This document shows positions 1 through 10,500 of a DNA stretch of 43,171 bases, in pieces. Position 1 is the stretch's first letter. Every line of letters starts with the position of its first letter. The stretch is from Candidatus Woesearchaeota archaeon (GTDB lineage: Archaea; Nanobdellota; Nanobdellia; Woesearchaeales; B29-G15). The notes under the pieces were generated by a model. It was not told the DNA's origin. It saw nothing but the letters and a program-made list of their open reading frames with translations, and made no database searches. A program made the translations under genes and the position numbers. The stretch spans positions 1-43,171 of the forward strand of contig JAFCCU010000008.1 in assembly GCA_017610005.1 (NCBI GenBank), in the 5' to 3' direction.

Positions 1-1208
1 CCAGAAGTATACATCGAAGGATCAACGGGTTGAGCATTTAGTGTGAAAAACCTCTTAGCGCCTTCTGCAATACACCCTGTCTCACTTGAACATTCGCTTC
101 CATCCGGAATGCAACAGTGTTTGGCGCCCGAAGCAGGATCTTCATCAGGCACATTATAAGGAATGCAAGCAAGACCAGGTCCACAATCTAAAGAACGAGT
201 ACATTCCATTCCATGTGGATCAATTGCTTGACCATCTTCAAGCCACGCCCCTTCAGTGCATGTAAATCCAGTTTCTTCATATTCAAGTCTTGTTGTTTCT
301 GAAACACAATTTCCAATTTTATTTAATTCATCATATAGGGCGCACTGCATTTCACCACAACAAACATACTTAACTTCATGCTCCATGGCTGGCTTACAAA
401 ATAAATCTTCTTCGCAAGTTCCTACACTAATTACTCTTGGATTCCCATTATAAGTTGTTCCCTCAACTTCAGCACAAATACCTCTATCTGTAACTGTTGA
501 GCCTCCAACAATCCATGAGCCACCACTACAAACCATGGCTTCATTATCCCAAGGAGAAATACCTGTTTGAACGCAGACATCATTAAAATCAATTGGGCCT
601 ATTTCTGCTGCACAATCTTGTCTTTCACAGCAAACCCCTCTCCCAGAATAAGTTTTATCTTCATATGTTACTTGTTTACAAAATAATCTTGGGGAACCAA
701 GTTTATAAGGATCGCAGGATTCATTAAAAACAATTGGACATTCCTCACCATACTCTTTTGGAGGGTATACATGAGGAGTACAACTAGCTTCATCACATGC
801 AGCGAGTTCATTGAAGGGAAGCCATGCTTGATTTTCTCCTTGACATTTTAATTCTGGTTCTTGATTAGCATAAACTGGAAAATTATCCTCATCATCTGGC
901 CTTAGGACCCCTTCACAACAACACCCTTGATTACAATGGGCTGAATTTGGAGTATCTGCTAAAACACACGCTTCGGTGGGATCATCCCCTGTGTACACAA
1001 AAAACCAATCGCTAATACATTCTGCTTGATTTGTGGGGCCAAGTTCTCCAACTTCAACATATAATAAATCTTCATCAGGAGGACAACATTCTAACTGTTG
1101 GGTGGGTTCACATGCCAAAACTTCAGGATTTAAACAGCAACCAGCCCCATAAGTTAAAGGTATAAGAAATAACAAAAATGTAAGTAAAAAAAGCTTAATG
1201 TGCCTCAT
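1..1208 (-). CDS. Secreted cysteine-rich protein, C-terminus cut by window edge
   Basis: An open frame begins with ATG at 1208 and stays open for 402 codons to the left edge, so the stop lies outside the window. The N-terminus (MRHIKLFLLTFLLFLIPLTYG) is a typical Sec signal peptide: a basic start, a hydrophobic core and small residues before the mature part. The mature protein is very rich in cysteine, with CC and CCC pairs spaced through it (for example GCC, ECCPP, CNQGCCCEG, GVCCERQDC, YVCCGEMQC), which suggests a disulfide-stabilised extracellular protein. I recognise no named domain. It is the last visible gene of the minus-strand surface-protein run and starts 33 nt after the stop of the gene before it, with no obvious promoter between. 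Function unknown; export and extracellular location are inferred. Confidence 0.85.
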   Translation of the reverse strand, partial: MRHIKLFLLTFLLFLIPLTYGAGCCLNPEVLACEPTQQLECCPPDEDLLYVEVGELGPTNQAECISDWFFVYTGDDPTEACVLADTPNSAHCNQGCCCEGVLRPDDEDNFPVYANQEPELKCQGENQAWLPFNELAACDEASCTPHVYPPKEYGEECPIVFNESCDPYKLGSPRLFCKQVTYEDKTYSGRGVCCERQDCAAEIGPIDFNDVCVQTGISPWDNEAMVCSGGSWIVGGSTVTDRGICAEVEGTTYNGNPRVISVGTCEEDLFCKPAMEHEVKYVCCGEMQCALYDELNKIGNCVSETTRLEYEETGFTCTEGAWLEDGQAIDPHGMECTRSLDCGPGLACIPYNVPDEDPASGAKHCCIPDGSECSSETGCIAEGAKRFFTLNAQPVDPSMYTS

Positions 1209-1241
1209 TGTCAATTATTTTAGCCTCTAGCTATATAAAAT

Positions 1242-3056
1242 TTATGTTATTCTGATTGTATGTGTAACTTCTTTATTGTATTTATCTTTAACAGTAAAAG
1301 TAAAATCGAAAGGAGAATATTGCCCCACCCAGGCAATTGCCCAACTTTTTCGAAAGTCAGTATCAAATTCAGTTGGTTCCTTTGTTTTATAATTTGGGAC
1401 TCCCGGAGCTAATTCAATTGTTAAATCATCCAGATCATTACCATAATATATATCTTCATCAATTGCAGTAACCATTGCCATTTTAATCCCTGCAATATCT
1501 GCTACCCCCCCACCTACTACAGTCATCCAATCAGGCATAATCTCATCTAACATGTCCTCAACATCCACTTGAGAAGTAAGTAATTCATCAATTGAGGGGG
1601 GATGATCATACATATAAACAGTCATGTTCATAAAATCCCAATAAGTACCATCAGTAACATTTAATGCAATGTAAGTTGGTTGAAATTCAACTCCATCCCA
1701 AGTTAAATTGCCATCTCTATATGTGCACGGTTTATTCCACTCACAACCAGCTGTTTTAAAAGTCCAATTTAATGAATCCTGGGCATCAGGATCATAAGCC
1801 CACTGCCAAGCCGGTTCATGAAGGCTCATTCTATATGCTTCCCACAAACATTCAATTGATTTTCTTGTAAGCGTAGTTCCAATTTCAACTGTTAAATTTC
1901 TAGTAGTAGACTCAAATGGATTATCCCTCTCACTAGGATATTGTGGACAATTTCTTATATTGGTCATTAAGTTTCGAACTGAATTTAAATCAGTATAATG
2001 AATATAAGATATGGCTGGTTGAGATTTTTCAATAACGCTTGTAAATGTAAACGGTACAAAGGATAATCCCTCTGGCACAAAAGATCTTGAATCTTCAATT
2101 GAAATTGAATAATGTTTATCATCAATTGGGGCCCAAGTTAAAGACATTCCTGCAGGGGCTGGTTGATTTCTAATATCATATGCAAAGTTATTAGCTTCGG
2201 TTTCAAGTATCTCCCAAGCAAATTCATAGACCTTCTTTAATCTAATTCTTGAACTTACAAAAAATTCTTCTAATTCAAATAGAGATTTACCATTGTGAGT
2301 CACCCTTAAAGGATAATGCATAGTCATATCCACACTAGAGTCACTAATTGTAGGTTCAACTCGAATTGGACCTAATTCATCAAACTGCATATCTACATTT
2401 TCAAAAGCTTCCCTCATATTTCTTGTACAATTTAAAATATCATATTCAACAAAAGACTTTAAATCAAGATGAACAAATGTTCCTCTAGCCCCTCTCGCAT
2501 ATTCAAAAGTAGCAGTCATATCAGTAAATTTATCTCGTTCTGGATACATACTAGGCAATGTAAATTTATTAAAAAATCTTAATTTTTGTTTCCAATCAAT
2601 TGGAGGACCAACAGGCCATTCTTTAACAAATGAAAGCGTAGGTCCATTAGGAAATCTAAAAGGGAATGATAAAAATGGGCAATTTTCTTTATTATAAACT
2701 GCTGCGGAATGGGTTGGCACACAAGACTTGCCAGGTTGAGTATCCCCTGCTCTAATCCCTTTGTAAATATTTCTTCCACCAACATTTAGTGAAGTATGAG
2801 AACTTAATGGAGTTGTCCCTTTTTGGTATTGAAAGATTGACCCTCCTTGCTCTCCAATTAATTTAATACCACGTACCATTGATTGTTCAAGACATCTTTT
2901 AATATACTCTTCAACTTCTTTTGCTTCATACCCCGAATAATCATCTTCAGTTACCTCTGGCACCATCTGGCTTTTAATTGCCACAAAAAATCCCACAAGA
3001 AATAGTATCAAAAGTGCAATAATTATCATAATTGCCATTGCACCTCTCTTATTCAT
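1242..3056 (-). CDS. Membrane-anchored exported protein with pilin-like (class III) signal
   Basis: 604 aa. The N-terminus is MNKRGAMAIMIIIALLILF followed by more hydrophobic residues: a short basic stretch, KRG, then about 22 hydrophobic residues. This is the layout of archaeal type IV pilin-like (class III) signals, in which a prepilin peptidase cuts after the Gly just before the hydrophobic stretch; an A24 prepilin peptidase is encoded at 31734-32570. The protein is far larger than ordinary archaeal pilins (about 120-250 aa). The remaining ~570 residues look like an extracellular beta-rich region, and the C-terminal part (…FDFTFTVKDKYNKEVTHTIRI) could be an Ig/cadherin-like strand pattern. 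It could equally be a simple N-anchored (type II) membrane protein. It sits in the surface operon, 44 nt after the lipoprotein gene. No enzymatic motif is visible. Confidence 0.85.
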   Translation of the reverse strand: MNKRGAMAIMIIIALLILFLVGFFVAIKSQMVPEVTEDDYSGYEAKEVEEYIKRCLEQSMVRGIKLIGEQGGSIFQYQKGTTPLSSHTSLNVGGRNIYKGIRAGDTQPGKSCVPTHSAAVYNKENCPFLSFPFRFPNGPTLSFVKEWPVGPPIDWKQKLRFFNKFTLPSMYPERDKFTDMTATFEYARGARGTFVHLDLKSFVEYDILNCTRNMREAFENVDMQFDELGPIRVEPTISDSSVDMTMHYPLRVTHNGKSLFELEEFFVSSRIRLKKVYEFAWEILETEANNFAYDIRNQPAPAGMSLTWAPIDDKHYSISIEDSRSFVPEGLSFVPFTFTSVIEKSQPAISYIHYTDLNSVRNLMTNIRNCPQYPSERDNPFESTTRNLTVEIGTTLTRKSIECLWEAYRMSLHEPAWQWAYDPDAQDSLNWTFKTAGCEWNKPCTYRDGNLTWDGVEFQPTYIALNVTDGTYWDFMNMTVYMYDHPPSIDELLTSQVDVEDMLDEIMPDWMTVVGGGVADIAGIKMAMVTAIDEDIYYGNDLDDLTIELAPGVPNYKTKEPTEFDTDFRKSWAIAWVGQYSPFDFTFTVKDKYNKEVTHTIRIT

Positions 3057-3100
3057 GGACTATGAAAGAAATAATTTGGTATAAATAACTTTCTGTTAAA

Positions 3101-3826
3101 TCAAGAAAATAATTCCTTAAACCAATTAACAATCTTTTGAAAAAATCCAAGCCTCTCTGGCTGATCAAGTTCAATATAATCAATTTCCATTTCTTCTTTT
3201 GAATCACCTAAAACCACTTCATAATCTTCTGTGTCTTCGGACTTTTGACTTTTGACTTCAGACTCAACTGGTTCCTGAACAACAAGTTCTACTGGAAGTA
3301 CACAAATCCCTTCCTCAACGGTCCTATCCTCTTTTTTACAACAAGCATTTGTGCCATCAACACCAGAGATATAATACTCATTATTATCATCACCGCAGCA
3401 CTCTCTTTTACCTACTCTTTCATATTCTCCAACTTCTTCTTCTCCTGATCTTGCTGCCCTAAAATTGCAGTAACTTCTGTTAGAGCAATACGCACCCTCT
3501 GCATCATCACAATCATACCACCTAGGTAATACTGTTGTTTCAAAACCTTGAATTAATCTAAAGCAAAACATCCCTTTTGGATAATAATTAGGCTCTGTTT
3601 TCCAAAGTACATTATGTTCATAACACTCTCCTTCATAAGCGCACCATTGCACAGAATTTTCACAACAAGCATAATCCATATGATCAGAAGTGCAAGCATC
3701 TGCCCCACATAACCTACCAATTGCGGTTCCATTAGTACATTCTAATACAACTTCCCCAGTTACAGAACAGGCGGTAAGAGCCAATAATATCAAAACTGGG
3801 ATTAATAAATATTTCATCTTCATCAT
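3101..3826 (-). CDS. Cysteine-rich lipoprotein with C-terminal amphipathic helix
   Basis: 241 aa. The N-terminus MMKMKYLLIPVLILLALTAC carries a lipobox (L-T-A-C, Cys20), so the mature protein should be lipid-anchored; an Lgt homolog is encoded at 21441-22199. Cys-rich segments follow (CTNG…CGADACTSDH, YACCENSVQWC, RECCGDDNN, NACCKKED). From about residue 185 there is an acidic, low-complexity linker whose DNA (3235-3264) consists of AGTCNNN heptanucleotide repeats. The last ~16 residues (RLGFFQKIVNWFKELFS) form a strongly amphipathic, aromatic helix. The ATG at 3826 and those at codons 2 and 4 are all possible starts; no clear ribosome binding site decides between them. It lies 18 nt downstream of the 272-aa gene. 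Function unknown. Confidence 0.85.
   Translation of the reverse strand: MMKMKYLLIPVLILLALTACSVTGEVVLECTNGTAIGRLCGADACTSDHMDYACCENSVQWCAYEGECYEHNVLWKTEPNYYPKGMFCFRLIQGFETTVLPRWYDCDDAEGAYCSNRSYCNFRAARSGEEEVGEYERVGKRECCGDDNNEYYISGVDGTNACCKKEDRTVEEGICVLPVELVVQEPVESEVKSQKSEDTEDYEVVLGDSKEEMEIDYIELDQPERLGFFQKIVNWFKELFS
3235..3264 (-). repeat. Heptanucleotide repeat (AGTCNNN) inside lipoprotein gene
   Basis: On the minus strand the units read AGTCTGA, AGTCAAA, AGTCAAA, AGTCCGA, AG. The run encodes part of the disordered acidic linker of the lipoprotein. The AGTC core with a variable trinucleotide matches four further loci in this window (22249, 27964, 31035, 31102). Confidence 0.8.
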
Positions 3827-3844
3827 TATTTCATTAGAGAGTAT

Positions 3845-4663
3845 TTATTCTTTTTGGTGTAACCACAAAACTATCCCTCCAATAAATAAAAGTGCAATTA
3901 ATGGGAAAACTAAAACCCAAACAAGGTTTGCAGGTTTACAGTCTTGTGGACAGTTTATTGCATCTTCTCCTTTGTCACAAATCAAATCACCATTACACTC
4001 ACTTTCTAGAATAACAACAGGGAATATATCTAAAACTGCAAATTGTTCATTAATCTGCTTTGTCATGTGACCTTTTTTTGTAGCAGTTATATTAATAGAA
4101 TAAGTCCCAATATCATTTAATTCAATAATTTTTGGAATAGAAATAAGCCTTTTTTCACCGCCAGGATAGGTTAAGGTGGCCTTAGCATTTATGTTTTCCC
4201 CAAAAATTTCTAAAAAGATATTATCGCCAGTATGAAATAATCTTGAATTTTTTACACACGCTTTTGACAAACACATCTTAAACTCAAAATCAATTTCTGG
4301 AGTAGCTATTACAGTAAAACTTTTTTCATATACAAATGGTTCTGGCTCCAAAATCTCAACAATAGCGTAGCAATTCTTGTAATCATATCCAGGCATTACT
4401 TGTCCATGAAAATAAGTTCCAAGAAATGTTCCATGGATTAATTTTTCTTCCAAATCAAGTGTTGCTGCAGGAAAGTCTTCGCAAATAACTCCAGGTATAA
4501 ACCTCACTAATAATTCTTCATCAGAAAAAATTGAATAATCAAAACTAATTGTATCTCCCTCCATAAAACTTTCTTTAATATCGATTGAATTAATAAACAC
4601 CCTTGCATTAACAGAGGTTATTAGCAATAATGCAAATAACAGAAAAATTAATACCTTCCCCAC
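3845..4663 (-). CDS. Secreted protein with Ig-like region, CGDG-type cysteine motif and C-terminal membrane anchor
   Basis: 272 aa. Signal peptide MGKVLIFLLFALLLITSVNA. The body resembles beta-sandwich (Ig-like) segments: 'GDTISFDYSIFSDEELLVRF' and 'GDNIFLEIFGENINAKATLT' look like two strand-rich repeats. Near residue 220 comes CNGDLICDKGEDAINCPQDC, the CGDGxCxxGExxxNCPxDC-type short cysteine motif that also occurs twice in the 1562-aa protein of this operon; its acidic loop may bind calcium (inferred). The C-terminus is a single membrane helix (LVWVLVFPLIALLFIGGIVL) followed by a short basic tail, so the domain should face outward, tethered to the membrane. The ATG at 4663 overlaps the end of the upstream peptidase gene by 16 nt, which points to translational coupling. 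No catalytic motif is seen. Confidence 0.87.
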   Translation of the reverse strand: MGKVLIFLLFALLLITSVNARVFINSIDIKESFMEGDTISFDYSIFSDEELLVRFIPGVICEDFPAATLDLEEKLIHGTFLGTYFHGQVMPGYDYKNCYAIVEILEPEPFVYEKSFTVIATPEIDFEFKMCLSKACVKNSRLFHTGDNIFLEIFGENINAKATLTYPGGEKRLISIPKIIELNDIGTYSINITATKKGHMTKQINEQFAVLDIFPVVILESECNGDLICDKGEDAINCPQDCKPANLVWVLVFPLIALLFIGGIVLWLHQKE

Positions 4664-7593
4664 ATTAACTCACCCCCTAAAAATGCTTTTGGATTAATAT
4701 TTAATGCTGGATCTCCCAACATATGGGTCATATATCTCATAGTACTCGAATCGTATGCTTTTGCAAATGCCATACCTATAGTCAAATCATCTTTATAAAT
4801 TCCGTCAATAATCCATTTATAAATATGATTGTTACTCCAAGCAATACTCAACGCGCCGTAATGTGCAAGTGCTCCCTTTCTTATGGCAACGTGGCAAAAA
4901 GAAGAATCAAATTCTGAAGAACATGTTAAACAAGCTGCATTTGTAATAATTGAATTATCTAATGAAGGAATCTGCCATGAGCTTATTCCTGCCCAGCCTT
5001 TACTTCCATGATCTGCATATGCAATAAGTTCTCTATCTTCCCAAAGCTCTGGCCAGGTACTACTTGTTTTAACAATTTCACAATCAAAATCTTCTCCTGA
5101 AGTCTCAGTAGGTTGGACTGAACAAATTGAATCATAACCAATTTCTTTAAATTGCCCATTCCAAATATCTGAATTTTTTAGTTTGTAATCAGATGAACTT
5201 GCCATAAAAACAGTTCTCCTATCTCTTGGCATATCTTCTAAAAATAGCCCCCTTGCTATTTGTGAACTTGAATCACTAGTTGTAAACCCTTGGATTCTCC
5301 CAACAGCCATATCTGGGTAAGAATCTTTTGGATAAGTATCACCATATTCTGTTTGATCTAATGATCTGTAATTAGAATGTGAAGTCATGTATACATTTTC
5401 TTTTATGGGAATTACCTGAGAACCTGCAATAATTGTTAAATAGCCAAAAATGGTATAATGATTTGATTCCCAATAAGTGATAATTGGCCCATTTTCAGTA
5501 GGATAAAATTTTTGAGTATTCGCAGGCATATCATAGCTTGTTATTAATCCTGTATCAAAATTATATAAAAACAAGTCTGTTGCAATACAAGACTGCCAAA
5601 CGCATCTCTCCCCAGAAGGGCATGATATTTGCCCGCCACAAACTTCCCCGCTTTTTTCACATAAAGATGGACAATCTTCATAATCAATACAAGAAGCCCC
5701 AGATAATGAACATGTTAATCCTTCCCCCTCAGATCTAGTTTCTAATAAACCAAAATATTCATCAGTCAAAATATTAGTGTAACCACTTTGATCCATTATC
5801 TTTTTTTTCTGTCCAGTTAGGATATTATAAGACCATGCTTCATTCATCTTCGAAAGATAATTGTACTTATTAATTATAATATAATTTTTATTGATTTTAA
5901 GAAAGGATGATCCTTCAGATTCAATTTTTTCAACTCCATTTTCATAAATAAAAGTTTCATACCCTTCCTCCCCTATTGTGTTCCATACAATCCTCCCATT
6001 AGAAACACCTATTCTCGAGATCCCTTTAGTTATTGGGGCTTCTGAGATTAATTCGGTTTCACCAGTTGAAAGCCGGTACAAATGTAACTTAAATTTATCC
6101 TCTGAAAGCCCAACCCAAATAACATAATCTCCATCAAAAGCCAATTCCCTTACTGACCCTTCCACCTCTGCTATTATCTTTGAAGTCCTTGTAGAAGTAT
6201 TATAAATTCCAATTTTGTCACTAAGAAACTGCCAATATTCACTATATACTATTTTATCCCCATCAATCACATAATTTTCGGATTTATATGGAAGGACATA
6301 AACTTGAAGTTCTTTAGAAGTTTCATTGTAAAAAAAAACTTTGCTACCCACCCAATATTTTAATAAGCCTCCTTCTTTAATAAACTCATAGATATAACCT
6401 GAATAAAATAACTCACTTTCTCCGTCTGGAAGATATTTAATATATTTAGGCGCTGCAACATAATTATTTGCTTTAATCCCTTCTTCATTATTGATAAAAT
6501 AAGGGACAATCTCCCTAATCTCGCTTTCCAATTTTGCATCAATTTCTTTGTAATCATCTGAATCAGCAAAAAATATTACTTCATGCCTTGCCCCTGCCAA
6601 ATAAGGCGCTGAAAGAGAATTTGCCTTAAATAAACCTTCAATTGATCCAGGGGTTAATTTTGGATTAAGCGTAAGTCCATTATCTATAAAAAGATCGCTT
6701 GGATTAACTAAAATTATTTTATCTGTATTTGTCTCTTCAACTATCTTTTTTTGCATGTCTTTAATTGTGTAAGTGAAATCACATTCTTTCTTTACATTTC
6801 CAACGCAGATTAACTTTCTTCTATCAGTTACATACTCTGAATCAAGTGAAGTTCCTTCAATAACTAAAGGCGCATTAATAAGTGAAGCATATGATGCAGC
6901 TAACAGCGAGGTTTTGTAATCATCCTCAACATAGACAATTGTATCAAAACTCTCCCAGTAAGAATATAAATCATTAATTGTAATTCTTTTAACATTATCA
7001 ACTCCAAGTTTAGCTCCAAACTCAATATTCTTATCTGCAACAAGAGCTACTAATTCAATTGGGGCATCTCCCACAATTGTAACAGTTTCGTCCCCATTTT
7101 GATATTGATTTAAGAAATAGATTATTGAATCTGCATCAATGGAAGTTTTATCTTCATGAAAAATTAAAGTAGGATATTTATTAACTTCACCATCTGTCCA
7201 GGTTGTAACTGGTACAAGAGACATAACTGTTTTCCAGTCCTTGCTTGATACTAAAAAAACTTCTCTACTTGCGTATTTCTCTTCATTCTTTTTATTCTTC
7301 GCAATAATATCATAAGGCATGTTCGCAATCTTTTGACCAATTTCTCCTAATTTTTCTGCTTCATTTTGTAAGTTATAACAAATTCCATTAGTACAAAAGC
7401 CGCTCAGGCATTCGCCAGAATTGTAGCAATCTAATCCAATTTCCTTTTGATTGAGCATGTCTCCACTTAAATCACAAAACAATTTTTCTAGATTGTATTC
7501 TCCATACTCATACGTTTTACCTTCATAATTACATTGCGCAGAAACAACTGGAAATATAATTAGTAATACTAAAAACAAAAAAAGTTTATTCAT
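4648..7593 (-). CDS. Secreted gingipain-like (C25 / clan CD) cysteine peptidase with beta-propeller
   Basis: I place the start at 7593 (MNKLFLFLVLLIIFPVVSA, a good signal peptide) rather than 18 nt upstream. This ATG overlaps the TGA of the preceding gene in an ATGA arrangement. The product is 981 aa; residue numbers below add 6 for the longer reading. After a Cys-rich N-terminus there is an alpha/beta region (about 180-380) that resembles cell-wall-binding repeats, then a propeller-like region (about 430-720) with strand repeats such as 'GDKIVYSEYW' and 'GDYVIWVGL'. The C-terminus matches the C25 catalytic core: AYADHGSKGW (His868) and ITNAACLTCSS (Cys894 or 897), 26-29 residues apart, then a Gly-Ala-rich helix and LGDPALN near the end. 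This fits gingipain-like His/Cys dyads. Likely acts outside the cell on surface proteins; the substrate is unknown. Confidence 0.8.
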   Translation of the reverse strand: MNKLFLFLVLLIIFPVVSAQCNYEGKTYEYGEYNLEKLFCDLSGDMLNQKEIGLDCYNSGECLSGFCTNGICYNLQNEAEKLGEIGQKIANMPYDIIAKNKKNEEKYASREVFLVSSKDWKTVMSLVPVTTWTDGEVNKYPTLIFHEDKTSIDADSIIYFLNQYQNGDETVTIVGDAPIELVALVADKNIEFGAKLGVDNVKRITINDLYSYWESFDTIVYVEDDYKTSLLAASYASLINAPLVIEGTSLDSEYVTDRRKLICVGNVKKECDFTYTIKDMQKKIVEETNTDKIILVNPSDLFIDNGLTLNPKLTPGSIEGLFKANSLSAPYLAGARHEVIFFADSDDYKEIDAKLESEIREIVPYFINNEEGIKANNYVAAPKYIKYLPDGESELFYSGYIYEFIKEGGLLKYWVGSKVFFYNETSKELQVYVLPYKSENYVIDGDKIVYSEYWQFLSDKIGIYNTSTRTSKIIAEVEGSVRELAFDGDYVIWVGLSEDKFKLHLYRLSTGETELISEAPITKGISRIGVSNGRIVWNTIGEEGYETFIYENGVEKIESEGSSFLKINKNYIIINKYNYLSKMNEAWSYNILTGQKKKIMDQSGYTNILTDEYFGLLETRSEGEGLTCSLSGASCIDYEDCPSLCEKSGEVCGGQISCPSGERCVWQSCIATDLFLYNFDTGLITSYDMPANTQKFYPTENGPIITYWESNHYTIFGYLTIIAGSQVIPIKENVYMTSHSNYRSLDQTEYGDTYPKDSYPDMAVGRIQGFTTSDSSSQIARGLFLEDMPRDRRTVFMASSSDYKLKNSDIWNGQFKEIGYDSICSVQPTETSGEDFDCEIVKTSSTWPELWEDRELIAYADHGSKGWAGISSWQIPSLDNSIITNAACLTCSSEFDSSFCHVAIRKGALAHYGALSIAWSNNHIYKWIIDGIYKDDLTIGMAFAKAYDSSTMRYMTHMLGDPALNINPKAFLGGELMWGRY

Positions 7594-10500
7594 TGGGAAG
7601 ACTCCACGCATCTATTAAATCCAGTCTGGTCTTCTAAATTTGATACCCTACACCAAACCTTCCACAAAAGACCTGCTCCCTCATCAATCTTATCTTGAAG
7701 ATCAATACATTTACCATCTGCACAGATATTACTCAAACACTCAAAGTTATTATAACACTCATTTCCTGAACTTTTCTCAACTTGAAGTTCACCAGTAAAA
7801 GAACAGTATAAATCCTTATCATCATCTCCCAATCTAATTCCAATTGGAAGGCATTTTTCATTAAATGTGCATCCATTACATACAGGCGGAGGAATGTCTT
7901 TTACACAAGCACCGTTTCTACATTTTTCACACTTTGCAATTGTTGATTTAATTTGGCCTTCTTCACAATAAATCTCACTTAAATAAGTATGTTCTGCCCC
8001 ACTGTGTGAAGCAAAGATTATTGCTGCGGGCCAATAAATAGATTCTTCTCTTGTGTAAACCTCGATTAATGTTATTCCTACGCCTGATAGATGGAATGTG
8101 TCCCCCAAAGAGATAATCTCATCTCGGTCTTCAACATGAATTTTTATTGCTTTATTCATTCGATCAACGCTTACAAGATTAAATGATAATGTAGGATAAA
8201 TCCCGAGTTCATTAGGTGTTTCTAATATAACATTAACTGTCTCTCCGATTCTATTATCATACGTTTTCTCTGGAGCTGCAAAACACAGGTCTCCTAGTTT
8301 TAGAATTCCACTATCTGCTTCACCCCAATTGTAAATATCATCTCCATCATCTGACTCTTCACAAAATAAATCAGGTCGGCAAGCACCATCAACACAACCA
8401 CTTGGACATGAGAATGTTTCATAAGGCAAAGAATTTTGCCTAAAACAACAAGCATATTCAGTTAATGTTCTTCCATTATCAGAACAACTATCTGTGTTCC
8501 CCCGGTAAGTTCCTTTCATATAAGGATTAAATCCATAATCATCTTCATCACAAGATATCTCCTCACAGAAACCATCTTTATGGTAACTGCTTCCTTCAGG
8601 GCAACTCATTAATGTTTGCTTTACATAACCATCTTCACAAAATATTTCCTGGATTAAAGGTTCTTCCCCTGGGCGAAAAATTAATGAATCATATTGGCAA
8701 GCGTCTCCAACGCATGCGTACCCAGAAACAAATACATCTTTTCCTCCGTCAGAATCTGTACATGTATTTTCACATTTTTCAGAGTTTTCTTCAACAAGAA
8801 CCCAATCAAGATAATTTCCCACACTTCTACAGGTTAATAAATTCAAACCCCTGCAAATTTCTTGACCCTCAACTGGGCAACGGTCAGTACTTTCCATTAT
8901 ACAAGCACCATCTTCACATCCATTTGGACAATCTACTATTACAAATGGAAGGGTAGTCCCATAACCATCACAATGAAATTCAGTTACCTTAGTGCCATCT
9001 TCAGAGCAATAATCTTCACTCTGGCCCATAGTTCCTTTCATATATGGGTTATATCCATAATCTGTTTCTTCACATTCTGGGTAAAAAGTGCAATCTCCAT
9101 TTGGCCCATATAAAAACCCTTTTGCACAATGCATATTTTGACTTTTAATTTCTGTTCCTTCACAATAATGCTCAACTATTGTTGGTTCACAATCATTACA
9201 AGTGAATTTTATTTCATCAACTTTACAGTATTCACCAACACAAGTTTCCCCCTGAATAAGAGTAGTTGTCCCTCCGTCAGAATCAGTACAGGTTTTTATA
9301 CAATCTTCCTCACAGTTACAAGTATTTTCCCCTGCACCACAGACCCCATCACCACAATTATTGCATATAAATTCACCCTTAGATATTGCACACCCCTGAG
9401 AGTCTCCTCCAACAGCATAATCTAATTTTTGATGACTCTCATTACAACATTCCTGACCCAAAGATATTGATCCAATTTGCCCTGTTCCAACACAATTGTC
9501 TATAACAACATCAAATTCAGTCTTAGCATAAGGAGTATAAATAAATTCATCAAAAGAAGCAATTGCTTTTGAGCCAATACTTCCTCTTGAAGTAATCCCT
9601 GCACCTAAAATTGCCACCTGGGCTATTTTCTGAGTTTCATCAAAATGGCGATTTAATTTACCTTCCTTGTATAAGTAGCCACCCACATATAATTTAGAGC
9701 TCATATCATCTTCCCATGCAACAGCAACATGAGTCCACCTCGCCCCATTTAACAATTGAGGATGAAGTTTTATCCCTGCAAAGTTTATATCTTTTGATAT
9801 TGGATTTTTTGAAATTTCAATATAGTTAACATATTTAGGAATTAATCCATTAACCCTAGTTGATTGAGTTTGGAATAAAACCTTCTCACTCAATAATGGG
9901 CCTTCTCGAAAATTAAACTTAACATAAAACTCAATTGTTCCTGCTTTTGTTAAATCTACAAAATTAGGGTAAGAAATAAAACCTCCCTCCTTTCTTGTAT
10001 TGAACGAATTCTTCACAATTCCTTTTTCAAAAGCACCCTTGCTAACTTTTCCTTTCACAGTTTCTATAGAATCCAAAGGATCATAAAACAATTTTTCAAT
10101 ACAACAGATACTTGTTCCGGGACACCCTTCTGATAAAAATGAAGTCTCTCCATTTAAACACGCGTCAACATCAGCACAATGCCCTCCTTCCAAACTACAT
10201 GTAATTTCTTTTGGCGGACAATCGCTTGGACAATTACAAACATTCTCAACACCTTCACAAGTGCCATCTCCACAATTTAAACACATACCAACAGGATTCC
10301 CTGAAAGCAAATTTGTAACAATACATACATTATCTTCAATGCGTCTTGTATCCATACCTTGCTCCCATTCAGTTAATCCTTCACAACAAGAATCAGGGTA
10401 TTCATTGTAAACTTTAGAATATTTTTCTCCAACTTCCGCACATTCCTTAACCTTATCTGGCAGAGAGATAGTATAATCCTCAAGAGTCCCAGTCACAATC

